NCBI RefSeq assembly: GCF_010974825.1
Contig: NZ_JAAILA010000034.1
Location: 1-59,211 of the forward strand
Length of the DNA: 59,211 nucleotides
Direction of reading: 5' to 3'
DNA from: Aeromonas rivipollensis
GTDB lineage: Bacteria; Pseudomonadota; Gammaproteobacteria; Enterobacterales; Aeromonadaceae
Below the pieces are notes generated by a model, which saw only the letters and a list, made by a program, of their open reading frames with translations, did not search any database and was not told the DNA's origin. A program made the translations under genes and the position numbers. Below, one piece after another: positions 16,595 through 27,992 of the stretch (positions are counted from its first letter, which is position 1; the number at the start of each line of letters is the position of its first letter).

Positions 16595-17827
16595 TCAGTG
16601 CAGGATCCGGGCACGTATGGTGCCGTTGATCTCCTTGAGACGGGAGAGCGCCTTCTCGCTGTGCTCAGTCTCCACGTCGATCACCACATAACCGATCTCG
16701 CTGCTGGTTTGCAGGTACTGACCGGCGATGTTGATCCCCTCGTCGGCGAAGATCTGGTTGATCTGGTTCATCACGCCCGGCTGGTTGCGGTGGATGTGCA
16801 GCAGACGGCTGGAGCCCTTGTGGCCCGGCAGTGAGACTTCCGGGAAGTTGACTGCGGAGAGGGTGGAGCCGTTGTCTGAGTATTTGACCAGCTTGTTGGC
16901 CACTTCCAGACCTATGTTTTCCTGGGCTTCCTGGGTGGAACCGCCGATATGGGGGGTCAGGATGACGTTGTCCAGGCCGCGCAGCGGGGTCAGGAACTCC
17001 TCGTCGTTGGACTTGGGCTCGCTCGGGAAGACGTCGATGGCGGCGCCGGAGAGGTGACCGCTCTTGATGACGTCGGCCAGGGCATCTATGTCCACTACGG
17101 TACCGCGGGAGGCGTTGATGAAGATGGCGCCCGGTTTCATCATGCGCAGCTGCTCGACACCGATGAGATCCTTGGTGGAGGCTGTCTCCGGCACGTGCAG
17201 GCTGATGACATCAGACATGTTGAGCAGCTCCACCAGGTTCGGCACCTGGATGGCGTTGCCCAGCGACAGCTTGTTCTCGATGTCGTAGTAGTAGACCTTC
17301 ATGCCGATCATCTCGGCGATGATGCCAAGCTGGGTGCCGATGTGGCCATAGCCTATGATGCCGAGCTTCTTGCCGCGGGCTTCCACCGAACGGTTGGCGA
17401 GTTTCTCCCAGACGCCGCGATGGCACTTGGCGTTCTTCTCGGGGATACCGCGCAGCAGCAGCAGTATCTCACCCAGCACCAGTTCGGCCACGGAGCGGGT
17501 GTTGGAGAAGGGGGCGTTGAAGACGGGGATGCCGCGCACGTGGGCGGCATCCAGGGAGACCTGGTTGGTGCCGATGCAGAAGCAACCGATGGCGACCAGC
17601 TTGCCAGCGGCATCCAGCACCTTCTCGGTGATCTGGGTGCGTGAACGCAGGCCCACGAAATGCACGTCACGAATGCGCTCGATCAGCTCCTCTTCCGACA
17701 GTGAGGTCTTCAGATACTCAACATTGGTGTATCCGGCTGCCCGAAAGGTCTCTACCGTGTTGGGATGCACTCCCTCCAGCAGCAGTACTTTGATCTTATC
17801 CTTGTCCAGCGAAAACTTGGCTGTCAT
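16595..17827 (-). CDS. serA: D-3-phosphoglycerate dehydrogenase SerA
   Basis: This 410-residue enzyme oxidises 3-phosphoglycerate to phosphohydroxypyruvate with NAD, the first step of serine synthesis. Its length equals E. coli SerA. It shows the Rossmann motif GIIGYGHIGTQLG, the catalytic LTPHIGGSTQEAQ, ASRGTVVD, and a C-terminal ACT domain (NQPGVMNQINQIFADEGINIAGQ) that binds serine for feedback. I chose the ATG at 17827, preceded by GAGGG, over an earlier frame extension of 51 residues with no family match. It lies downstream of rpiA on the same strand, as in E. coli, but a 250-base gap with hairpins separates them. Confidence 0.97.
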   Translation of the reverse strand: MTAKFSLDKDKIKVLLLEGVHPNTVETFRAAGYTNVEYLKTSLSEEELIERIRDVHFVGLRSRTQITEKVLDAAGKLVAIGCFCIGTNQVSLDAAHVRGIPVFNAPFSNTRSVAELVLGEILLLLRGIPEKNAKCHRGVWEKLANRSVEARGKKLGIIGYGHIGTQLGIIAEMIGMKVYYYDIENKLSLGNAIQVPNLVELLNMSDVISLHVPETASTKDLIGVEQLRMMKPGAIFINASRGTVVDIDALADVIKSGHLSGAAIDVFPSEPKSNDEEFLTPLRGLDNVILTPHIGGSTQEAQENIGLEVANKLVKYSDNGSTLSAVNFPEVSLPGHKGSSRLLHIHRNQPGVMNQINQIFADEGINIAGQYLQTSSEIGYVVIDVETEHSEKALSRLKEINGTIRARILH

Positions 17828-17995
17828 GACGTTCCCTCTATTGTTTGAAAATGCGTTCAGGCTTGCAGTGTGAAGAAAACCGTAAAGTAGCAAAAACGTT
17901 TGGGAGAGGGAATATTTGTGACGAAAGTCAAATTCTTTGAAGTTATCAACGTTTTTTGCAGCCTGCTTGGTGCAACCCATTGAGCCATAAATAGA

Positions 17996-18017
17996 AACGG
18001 CACCATCAGGCGCCGTT
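17996..18017 (-). terminator. Probable rpiA terminator
   Basis: A 9-bp stem (AACGGCACC / GGCGCCGTT, one mismatch) is followed on the minus strand by a T-rich stretch. It lies in the rpiA-serA gap. Confidence 0.6.
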
Positions 18018-18027
18018 GTCCATTCGC

Positions 18028-18065
18028 GGGGGCAATAATGGGGTCTGGTGACCCCGCGTGCCCCC
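18028..18065. other. Nested GC-rich hairpin in the rpiA 3' region
   Basis: The outer arms GGGGGCA / TGCCCCC enclose an inner GGGGTC-TGGT-GACCCC hairpin. It lies between the displaced rpiA tail and the terminator-like hairpin. There is no T run, and the role is unknown. Confidence 0.55.
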
Positions 18066-18077
18066 CCGCAGTCAGCC

Positions 18078-18180
18078 TTATTGCGTGACTACGCCCTCTG
18101 GCGTGCCAATCAATACCACGTCAGCGCCGCGATGGGCGGAAGATAGATCGTTGGTGACCACGCCGACCATGGCAGATGCC
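18078..18180 (-). pseudogene. Extra diverged copy of the rpiA 3' end
   Basis: This 103-base segment directly abuts the rpiA stop codon and encodes a second RpiA C-terminus on the same strand: VGVVTN, then [19 protein letters not shown] and a stop. Over the last 20 codons, 10 of 60 bases differ from rpiA; nine changes are silent and one is Asp to Glu. It has one extra codon (DLSSAH against GLFAH) and no start. That substitution pattern is of a tail which evolved inside a functional rpiA and was then left here. Slippage of the present gene would not give it. Confidence 0.85.
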
Positions 18181-18834
18181 TTATTGGGTGACGACCCCAT
18201 CCGGAGTACCGATCAGTACCACGTCAGCGCCGCGGTGGGCGAACAGGCCGTTGGTGACCACGCCAACGATGGCGTTGAGCTGAACTTCCAGCCCCTTGGC
18301 GTCTGTGATGGCCATGCCCTTGACGTCAAGAATGATGTTGCCGTTGTCGGTCACCACACCCTCACGCCAGACTGGGTTGCCACCCAGCTTCCTGATCTCG
18401 CGGGCCACGTATTCGCGGGCCATGGGGATCACTTCGACCGGCAGCGGGAACTGGCCCAGCACCTCGACTGTCTTGGTGTTGTCGATGATGCAGATGAACT
18501 GGTCGGCCACGGCGGCGACTATCTTCTCGCGGGTCAGGGCGGCGCCACCGCCCTTGATCATGTCGCGGGTCCCGTTGATCTCGTCGGCACCATCCACGTA
18601 GACGGAGAGGGCATCGATGTCGTTGAGATCAAACACCGGGATGCCGAAACCCTTGAGACGCTCGGTGGAGGCGATGGAGCTCGATACCGCGCCCTTGATC
18701 TCGTCCTTCATGGTCGCCAGTGCGTCGATGAAGTGATTGACGGTAGAGCCGGTGCCCACCCCGACTATGGTGCCGGGTACCACGTATTTGAGCGCAGCCC
18801 AACCGGCCGCCTTCTTCATTTCATCTTGAGTCAT
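18181..18834 (-). CDS. rpiA: Ribose-5-phosphate isomerase A
   Basis: This 217-residue enzyme interconverts ribose-5-phosphate and ribulose-5-phosphate in the pentose phosphate pathway. Conserved segments are [16 protein letters not shown] (phosphate site), [49 protein letters not shown] and [10 protein letters not shown]. Length and start (ATG after AAGGAT) agree with E. coli RpiA (219). A perfect TATAAT lies about 29 bases upstream. It is part of the ygfA-rpiA-serA minus-strand run. The gene itself is intact; what is odd is the second 3' end directly after its stop. Confidence 0.96.
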   Translation of the reverse strand: MTQDEMKKAAGWAALKYVVPGTIVGVGTGSTVNHFIDALATMKDEIKGAVSSSIASTERLKGFGIPVFDLNDIDALSVYVDGADEINGTRDMIKGGGAALTREKIVAAVADQFICIIDNTKTVEVLGQFPLPVEVIPMAREYVAREIRKLGGNPVWREGVVTDNGNIILDVKGMAITDAKGLEVQLNAIVGVVTNGLFAHRGADVVLIGTPDGVVTQ

Positions 18835-18862
18835 GATGGATCCTTATGGAAAAAGCGGGCGC

Positions 18863-18868
18863 ATTATA
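18863..18868 (-). promoter_or_regulatory. Probable -10 box of rpiA
   Basis: A perfect TATAAT on the minus strand lies 29 bases before the rpiA ATG. No good -35 sequence is found at 16-18 bases. Confidence 0.4.
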
Positions 18869-19005
18869 TCCAAGCATCCTGCCCAGAGCGACCATGGCGG
18901 TCACGTTCCGGGGCAAAAAGCCCCAAGATGTAAATCGTTTGCCTGTTTATTGAACCAATGTGCGGGGGAAGGGGAACCTGTCCCCCGGCAGCAGGGCAGT
19001 GCCTG

Positions 19006-19602
19006 CTAGGAGAAGCGCCAGCAACGGGCGGGGGTGATGATCTGGGGCAGCGGCACGTCCCACTGCGACTGGGGCACTGACTCCACCTGCTGGCAGTCGT
19101 GGGCGAGCCCCAGCGGCCTTGGGCCCAGCCCGTGTTCGTGCCAGCAGGCCAGGGTGCGATCGTAATAGCCGCCCCCCATGCCGAGCCGGTTGCCCTCGGC
19201 ATCGAAGGCCACCAGCGGGGTGCAGATGAGATCCAGCATGCTGTGGGGCAGCACCTGCTGCACATCGAGTTCGGGCTCGGCGATGCCATAACGGTTGCGG
19301 GTCATGGGGCTGGTGGCGGTGTAGCGCAAGAAGAGCAGGTGACCCGGGGTGAAGGGGTGCAGCACCGGCAGGTAGACCTCCTTGCGCTGGCTCCAGAGCC
19401 AGTGAATGGCGGGCAGGGGATCGAGCTCGCCGTCATTGGCCAGATAGAGGGCGATGCGTCTGGCCGCCTGGATCTCGGGGTGTTCCTGAAAACGCGTGAC
19501 CAGTTGCTGGGCCGCCGCCTGCTGCTCGGCCTGACTCAGGCTCTTTCTGCGTTGGCGGATGAGTTGGCGCAGGCTCTGCCGCTCGGGTTGGGTATCCGGC
19601 AT
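19006..19602 (-). CDS. ygfA: 5-formyltetrahydrofolate cyclo-ligase
   Basis: This 198-residue enzyme converts 5-formyl-THF to 5,10-methenyl-THF with ATP. Family marks are the N-terminal LRQLIRQRRKSLS, the pairing IALYLANDGELDP, and the signature GNRLGMGGGYYDRTL near the C-terminus. The gene is also called fau or ygfA. In many gammaproteobacteria it directly follows the 6S RNA gene ssrS. Here only about 130 bases separate it from the displaced tails of the transporter gene, and I see no 6S RNA in that space. The start is ATG at 19602; the ribosome site is weak (AGGAGCACCC). Confidence 0.9.
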   Translation of the reverse strand: MPDTQPERQSLRQLIRQRRKSLSQAEQQAAAQQLVTRFQEHPEIQAARRIALYLANDGELDPLPAIHWLWSQRKEVYLPVLHPFTPGHLLFLRYTATSPMTRNRYGIAEPELDVQQVLPHSMLDLICTPLVAFDAEGNRLGMGGGYYDRTLACWHEHGLGPRPLGLAHDCQQVESVPQSQWDVPLPQIITPARCWRFS

Positions 19603-19689
19603 GGGTGCTCCTGTGGTGGGGCTAAAGGGCAGAGTTACCTTAACAAGGGGCCATCGGGATGAAAAGTGGGGAAGGGACTGTGCCGGGAT

Positions 19690-19722
19690 CTGGCCGAGGA
19701 CGATGGGATCGTCCCCGGCCAG
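19690..19722 (-). other. Long hairpin between ygfA and the transporter tails
   Basis: A 15-bp stem with one mismatch (CTGGCCGAGGACGAT / ATCGTCCCCGGCCAG) has a GGG loop. It lies just past the distal transporter tail copy. It lacks a T run, so it may be a weak terminator for the transporter gene or part of the same scar. Confidence 0.6.
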
Positions 19723-19735
19723 CGAGGGCCCTGAC

Positions 19736-19836
19736 TCAGCTCTGGGGGGAGGGCTCGGCCGCCGTACGCAGCTGATGCTTGACGAACACCGCGATTATGG
19801 CGGCCAGCCCCAGGTCTCAGTGGTAGAAGCTGATGA
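19736..19836 (-). pseudogene. Distal extra copy of the NhaC-family gene 3' end
   Basis: This 101-base tail on the same strand as the gene at 19941 reads SFYH-stop, then DLGLAAIIAVFVKHQLR and a different ending, TAAEPSPQS-stop. It is clearly homologous to the last 32 residues of the intact gene but belongs to a more distant allele. Its 5' boundary (TCATCAGCTTCTACC) is the same as that of the neighbouring tail copy. Confidence 0.8.
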
Positions 19837-19940
19837 TCAGGCAATCTGTCGACTATCGGCGCCGCCGCGCACCTGGTGCTTGATAAAGACGGCGACGAGT
19901 GCGGCCAGCCCCATTGCCCATCAGCGGTAGAAGCTGATGA
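19837..19940 (-). pseudogene. Proximal extra copy of the NhaC-family gene 3' end
   Basis: This 104-base tail abuts the stop codon of the intact gene. It reads SFYR-stop, then WAMGLAALVAVFIKHQVRGGADSRQIA-stop. The last 12 codons before the stop are nearly identical in DNA to the intact gene, while the part further upstream has diverged. It has one extra codon and no start. Three gene tails therefore stand in tandem from 19736 to about 20040. Confidence 0.85.
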
Positions 19941-21287
19941 TCAGGCGACCTGTCGACTATCGGCGCCGCCGCGTACCTGATGCTTGATAAAGACGGCGAT
20001 TATGGCGGCCAGGGCCAGGGCCATGGGGTAGAAGCTCATGCTCACCACGGCCAGGGGGGAGAGGGCGAAGATGGAGCCCAGCAGCAGCGCCTGGGCGCCC
20101 CAGGGGATCAAGCCCTGCACCACGCAGGAGAAGATATCCAGCATGGAGGCGGCGCGGCGCGGGGTGACACCGTGATGCTCAGCCAGATCCCGGGCCACCT
20201 TGCTGGCGACTATGATGGCCACCGTATTGTTGGCGGTGCAGAGGTTGGTCAGCCCCACTACGCCGGCGATGCCGAGCTCGGCCGCCTTCTCGTTCTGCTC
20301 GCCGTCATGATGACGGGTGAAGCGCGCGATGAGGGCGGCGATGCGGGCGCTGATCCAGGCAAGGCCTCCCTGGCGCTCCATCAGGGCGCCGAGGCCACCG
20401 ATGAGCATGGAGAGCAGGAAGATCTCCTGCATGCTGGTGAAGCCCTGGTAGATGTCCTTGCTGAACTGGCCCAGGGGATAGCCTCCGATCATGCCTACGC
20501 CACCGGCGGCCAGTATGCCAAGGCCGAGCACCACGAAGACGTTCATGCCACCGAGTGCCAGCACCAGGATCAGCAGGTAGGGCATTACCTTGAGCAGATC
20601 CGCGCTGGCGGTGGCGGTGGGGGCATCACCGGTGGAGCCCAGCAGCAGGTAGAGCAGGATCACCAGCACGGCGGCGGGGGTGGCAATCTTGACGTTCTCG
20701 CGGAACTTGTCCTTCATCTCGCAGCCCTGGCTGCGGGTCGCGGCTATGGTGGTGTCCGAGATGATGGAGAGGTTATCGCCGAACATGGCGCCGGAGAGAA
20801 TGGTGCCCGCCATCAGCACGGGATCTATGCCGGTGGCCTGGGCGACGCCGAGGGCCACGGGGGCCACTGCCCCTATGGTGCCCATTGAGGTGCCCATGGC
20901 GGTGGCAATGAAGGCGGAGATGAGGAAGAGCCCCGGCAGCAGGAACCAGCCCGGGATGAGCGACAGGCCGAGGGCGACGGTGGCATCCACCCCGCCGGTG
21001 GCCTTGGCCACGGTGGCGAAGGCGCCCGCCAGCAGATAGATGAGGCACATGGCCATGATGTTGCTGTCACCCACCCCCTTGAAGAAGGTCTCAAGGTTGC
21101 GGTTGAAGCCCTCTTTGCCCAGCATCAGCGCCAGCATGACGGCGGGCAGGGCGGCCACGGGGGCGGGTAACTGGTAGAAGGCGAACTCGACCCCCTGCAG
21201 GGTCAGCCAGGTGCCGGTACCGATGAAGAGAGCAAGAAAGACCAGAAGGGGCAGCAGGGCTCTGGCACTGGGTTGGGTCTGGATCAT
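19941..21287 (-). CDS. NhaC-family transporter, possible methionine carrier MetT
   Basis: This 448-residue inner-membrane protein has about 11-12 helices and the Na+/H+ antiporter NhaC-family core (GTSMGTIGAVAPVALGVA, SGAMFGDNLSIISDTTIAATRSQGCEM, LTNLCTANNTVAIIVA). The family contains real antiporters and also carriers assigned by comparative genomics to methionine (MetT) or lysine (LysW). A MetJ-like box pair beside its promoter points to methionine. Its neighbour dapB could instead hint at lysine, but I found no lysine riboswitch. The ATG at 21287 (GAGGA upstream) is preferred over an upstream extension of 26 residues. The gene is followed by two extra copies of its own 3' end. Confidence 0.8.
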   Translation of the reverse strand: MIQTQPSARALLPLLVFLALFIGTGTWLTLQGVEFAFYQLPAPVAALPAVMLALMLGKEGFNRNLETFFKGVGDSNIMAMCLIYLLAGAFATVAKATGGVDATVALGLSLIPGWFLLPGLFLISAFIATAMGTSMGTIGAVAPVALGVAQATGIDPVLMAGTILSGAMFGDNLSIISDTTIAATRSQGCEMKDKFRENVKIATPAAVLVILLYLLLGSTGDAPTATASADLLKVMPYLLILVLALGGMNVFVVLGLGILAAGGVGMIGGYPLGQFSKDIYQGFTSMQEIFLLSMLIGGLGALMERQGGLAWISARIAALIARFTRHHDGEQNEKAAELGIAGVVGLTNLCTANNTVAIIVASKVARDLAEHHGVTPRRAASMLDIFSCVVQGLIPWGAQALLLGSIFALSPLAVVSMSFYPMALALAAIIAVFIKHQVRGGADSRQVA

Positions 21288-21385
21288 GTGTTCCTCGAAA
21301 CTTGAACAATGACCTCCTGTCGCAGCCTGTGTTGGCCCGAGTATGCTCGGACACAGGGTAGGCATCCTGCCGCTATGGGGGGCTT

Positions 21386-21433
21386 ACAGTAGTGAGTCGG
21401 GGGCATCCGGTCAAGATAGACGTCCAGATGGAT
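21386..21433 (-). promoter_or_regulatory. Promoter of the NhaC-family gene with MetJ-like boxes
   Basis: On the minus strand TTGACC (21409-21414) and TACTGT (21386-21391) are 17 bases apart. Just upstream stand two adjacent 8-base units, AGACGTCC (21418-21425, 7 of 8 matches to the met box AGACGTCT) and AGATGGAT (5 of 8). MetJ binds tandem met boxes. The second unit is weak, so this is a candidate only. Confidence 0.4.
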
Positions 21434-21476
21434 AAGTCTTTTTCTCTTGTGATTCTGATGTACTGATTAAATCCGT

Positions 21477-21503
21477 CAATTATTCGGATTTAATAACTAT
21501 TTG
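21477..21503. promoter_or_regulatory. Perfect 9-bp inverted repeat before dapB
   Basis: TTAAATCCG and CGGATTTAA flank a 9-base AT-rich spacer, giving a 27-bp operator-like palindrome 105 bases before dapB. It does not match an operator I know. It is followed by no T run, so a terminator is unlikely. Confidence 0.6.
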
Positions 21504-21590
21504 TTGTTGATATGGCGGCACTGTGCGAGCGGCCACGGAAGGCTTTTCAAAGCCGGCGCGGGCTGGTAAAACGGTCTCTTTCCATAATAA

Positions 21591-22421
<831 letters not shown>

Positions 22422-22472
22422 GGCACAGTGGGAGCCCGACCAGGGCTCTCCTCTCTACGTTCAGGTTGTCAG

Positions 22473-22497
22473 ACCCCGGCTCGCCGGGGTTTTGTTT
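22473..22497 (+). terminator. dapB terminator
   Basis: A 7-bp stem (ACCCCGG / CCGGGGT) with a 4-base loop is followed by TTTTGTTT, about 50 bases past the dapB stop. Confidence 0.88.
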
Positions 22498-22683
22498 ATG
22501 GTTTTTGTAAAAACAAGCATTAAGCGCCGCTTTTGTGGTGAACTAGCCTAAATAGCCCCCTTCTCATTCCAGTGCCACACTCATGCGACAAAAATGTCAT
22601 CAGAGGGTAACGGGATTGGGTCTCAATCTCCCCTGTAGTCCGCTTTTTTCACACCCAGCTAAACAGACTAAAAATGCAATCAA

Positions 22684-22699
22684 AGAAAAACGTTTTCTA
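22684..22699. promoter_or_regulatory. PurR-like box far upstream of carA
   Basis: AGAAAAACGTTTTCTA matches the E. coli PurR consensus (ACGCAAACGTTTTCNT) at 11 of 15 defined positions and contains the palindrome AAAACGTTTT. In E. coli, PurR contributes to control of the distal carAB promoter. This is a candidate by position and sequence. Confidence 0.4.
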
Positions 22700-22870
22700 T
22701 TTTTCTCGGTCAGTTTTCTATCGCCAAATGGCGCTTTTTGGCTTTCGTTGTTTGTTTTTTAAATTCATATTCATCTGTTTATTAACGATAAAATATCGAT
22801 TTTTGTCTGTTGGGTGGCATGGGTGCATGCTTTTGTTTCGGGTTTTGGCTTTTCTTTTGGGGGAGGGGGT

Positions 22871-22889
22871 TGCAAAGCGCTTTAGTGCA
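22871..22889. promoter_or_regulatory. LacI-family-like operator before carA
   Basis: TGCAAAGCGCTTTAGTGCA is a near-palindrome with the core AAAGCGCTTT. The central CG step and flanking A/T pattern suit a LacI/PurR-family repressor, but the site could also be chance. Confidence 0.3.
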
Positions 22890-22915
22890 TAGATAATGGG
22901 TAATGTTGCTTGTTT

Positions 22916-22933
22916 ATTGAATTTAGATGCATT
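22916..22933. promoter_or_regulatory. ARG box (ArgR site) before carA
   Basis: ATTGAATTTAGATGCATT fits the ARG box (TGAAT-N4-ATTCA) at 9 of 10 conserved bases. carAB supplies carbamoyl phosphate for arginine and is ArgR-controlled in enterics. I found no equally good second box beside it. Confidence 0.5.
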
Positions 22934-22950
22934 TCAAACGAGAAAAGACG

Positions 22951-22978
22951 TTGAAATGCGATCGTTTTTAAGTAGAAT
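22951..22978 (+). promoter_or_regulatory. Proximal carAB promoter
   Basis: TTGAAA (22951-22956) and TAGAAT (22973-22978) are 16 bases apart. The predicted start would give a leader of about 105 bases. The rest of the 22498-23089 gap is AT-rich, with the listed operator-like sites and no gene I can support. Confidence 0.55.
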
Positions 22979-23089
22979 GCGCCCAATTTGCCAGAAATCT
23001 GCCGGGTTTGAGCCCTGTTTCAAACAGCGTTCGGACCCGCAACACCCAGGTAAATTGCTGAATTTAAAGCTAAATAACTGGAGGTTGTC

Positions 23090-24226
23090 TTGAATCACAC
23101 TGCATTGCTAGTGCTGGAAGATGGAACTGTGTTCAAAGGCGTGTCGATAGGCGCCGAGGGATGTTCCGTTGGTGAAGTGGTTTTCAATACGTCGATGACG
23201 GGCTATCAGGAAATCCTCACCGATCCCTCTTATTCCCGTCAGATAGTCACCCTCACTTACCCCCATATAGGCAACACCGGCACCAACAGCGAAGATGAAG
23301 AGTCCAGTCAAATCCACGCGCAGGGATTGATCATCCGGGACCTTCCGATACTTGCCTCCAATTTCCGCAATCAGCAATCCCTCTCCGATTACCTCAAGTC
23401 TCACAACATCGTTGGCATCGCCGACATCGACACCCGCAAACTGACCCGCATCCTGCGCGAGAAGGGTGCCCAGGCCGGTTGCATCCTGGCCGGCAAGCAA
23501 CTCGATGAAGCCCATGCCCTGAACCAGGCCCGCGCCTTCCCCGGCCTCAAGGGGATGGATCTGGCCAAGGAAGTGACTGTGTCTGACGCCTACGCCTGGA
23601 CCGAAGGCAGCTGGCAGCTCGGCAAGGGGCACGTCACCCCGGCGGCCGACGAGCTCAAGTACCACGTGGTGGCCTACGACTTTGGCGTCAAGCGCAACAT
23701 CTTGCGCATGCTGGTGGACCGCGGCTGCCGCCTGACAGTGGTACCGGCCAAGACCCCGGCCGCCGAGGTGCTGGCGATGAATCCCGATGGCATCTTCCTC
23801 TCCAACGGCCCCGGTGACCCCGAGCCGTGCGACTACGCCATCGAAGCCATCAAGACCTTCCTTGGGACCAACACCCCTGTGTTCGGCATCTGCCTGGGTC
23901 ACCAGCTGTTGGGTCTGGCCTCCGGCGCCAAGACAGTCAAGATGAAGTTCGGCCACCACGGTGCCAACCACCCGGTGAAGAGCCTGGACGACAACACAGT
24001 GATGATCACCGCCCAGAACCACGGGTTTGCGGTGGACGAGAACAGCCTGCCCGAGTGCCTGCGTGCCACTCACGTCTCCCTGTTCGACGGCTCCCTGCAA
24101 GGCATACATCGCACCGATCGTCCGGCCTTCAGCTTCCAGGGTCACCCCGAAGCGAGCCCGGGCCCCCACGATTGTGCCGGTCTGTTCGACCACTTTATTG
24201 AATTGATTAAGCAGTATCGCGCCTAA
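23090..24226 (+). CDS. carA: Carbamoyl-phosphate synthase small subunit CarA
   Basis: This 378-residue glutamine amidotransferase subunit supplies ammonia to CarB for carbamoyl phosphate (pyrimidines and arginine). Family segments are [36 protein letters not shown], the catalytic-Cys motif FGICLGHQ and [11 protein letters not shown] with the His-Glu pair. The start is TTG at 23090, with GGAGG five bases upstream. E. coli carA also starts at UUG, so the weak start looks conserved. carB follows after 16 bases. Confidence 0.96.
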   Translation: MNHTALLVLEDGTVFKGVSIGAEGCSVGEVVFNTSMTGYQEILTDPSYSRQIVTLTYPHIGNTGTNSEDEESSQIHAQGLIIRDLPILASNFRNQQSLSDYLKSHNIVGIADIDTRKLTRILREKGAQAGCILAGKQLDEAHALNQARAFPGLKGMDLAKEVTVSDAYAWTEGSWQLGKGHVTPAADELKYHVVAYDFGVKRNILRMLVDRGCRLTVVPAKTPAAEVLAMNPDGIFLSNGPGDPEPCDYAIEAIKTFLGTNTPVFGICLGHQLLGLASGAKTVKMKFGHHGANHPVKSLDDNTVMITAQNHGFAVDENSLPECLRATHVSLFDGSLQGIHRTDRPAFSFQGHPEASPGPHDCAGLFDHFIELIKQYRA

Positions 24227-24242
24227 GAGGATAAAGAGAGCC

Positions 24243-27467
<3,225 letters not shown>

Positions 27468-27515
27468 GGTGCGCGCAGTCAGGGCCGACTCTTCCGGCCC
27501 TGAAGCAAGCCTGTC

Positions 27516-27549
27516 AACACCCCGCCAGCGATGGCGGGGTGTTTCTTTT
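27516..27549 (+). terminator. carAB terminator
   Basis: An 11-bp stem (AACACCCCGCC / GGCGGGGTGTT) with a 6-base loop is followed by a T-rich tail. A smaller GGGCCG/CGGCCC hairpin lies just before it. Confidence 0.9.
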
Positions 27550-27798
27550 GGCGGGGGCGGCGGATCCCGAGCGCATGGGCCCTTCATGCACGAGGTGACG
27601 TAAATAGCGAGGATGAAGGGTGATAAACGCCCTTAAATAGACTAAACGAAATCATAAATTGCCTATTGAATGCCATTGGTAACAATCTTCGCAATCACTC
27701 ACCCCGAACGCCTCCCTATACTGGTTTCTCATCACATGCGTGAGCAAACAAGGTCGTCCGCACCGGCAAGCATTCAGTGTCAGAGGGTTGCGAGAGGA

Positions 27799-27916
27799 TC
27801 AGGGCCGGCGTTATCGCGCCAGCCTGGTCGGCCCCTTCCACCGATAGGGACCAATGGAAACCGGCTGTGGGGTAACCGCCGCACCGCCAGTCAGGGCCAG
27901 CGTTATCGCGCCAGCC
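27799..27916 (+). repeat. Pair of 26-bp direct repeats in the leuA leader
   Basis: Two 26-base copies starting TCAGGGCC at 27799-27824 and 27891-27916 differ at one base and are 92 bases apart. Each can form a GGCG-TTATCG-CGCC type hairpin. The 27550-27992 gap otherwise holds a possible -10 box (TATACT at 27717) and no gene I can support. No leader peptide rich in Leu codons is seen. Confidence 0.7.
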
Positions 27917-27992
27917 CGCTCCCCCTCCTTGCCCCCTCTGTTACCTGCCCGGTCGCCTGGCACCTCAGCATATCTGCCAAGGGAATCTGAAT

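Noticed and set aside
18058..18933. Long plus-strand frame across rpiA
   Set aside because: It is antisense to rpiA and its tail copy, with no family features.
19603..19735. 6S RNA (ssrS) before ygfA
   Set aside because: This is its usual place, but only about 130 bases are available and the conserved 6S stem and bubble sequences are absent.
22674..22892. Small open frame of 72 codons before carA
   Set aside because: It lies in the AT-rich control region across the PurR-like box, lacks a Shine-Dalgarno sequence and resembles nothing known.
27670..27990. Frame of 106 codons before leuA, as a possible leader peptide or small gene
   Set aside because: It contains both direct repeats, has no ribosome site and has no run of Leu codons as a leucine attenuator would.
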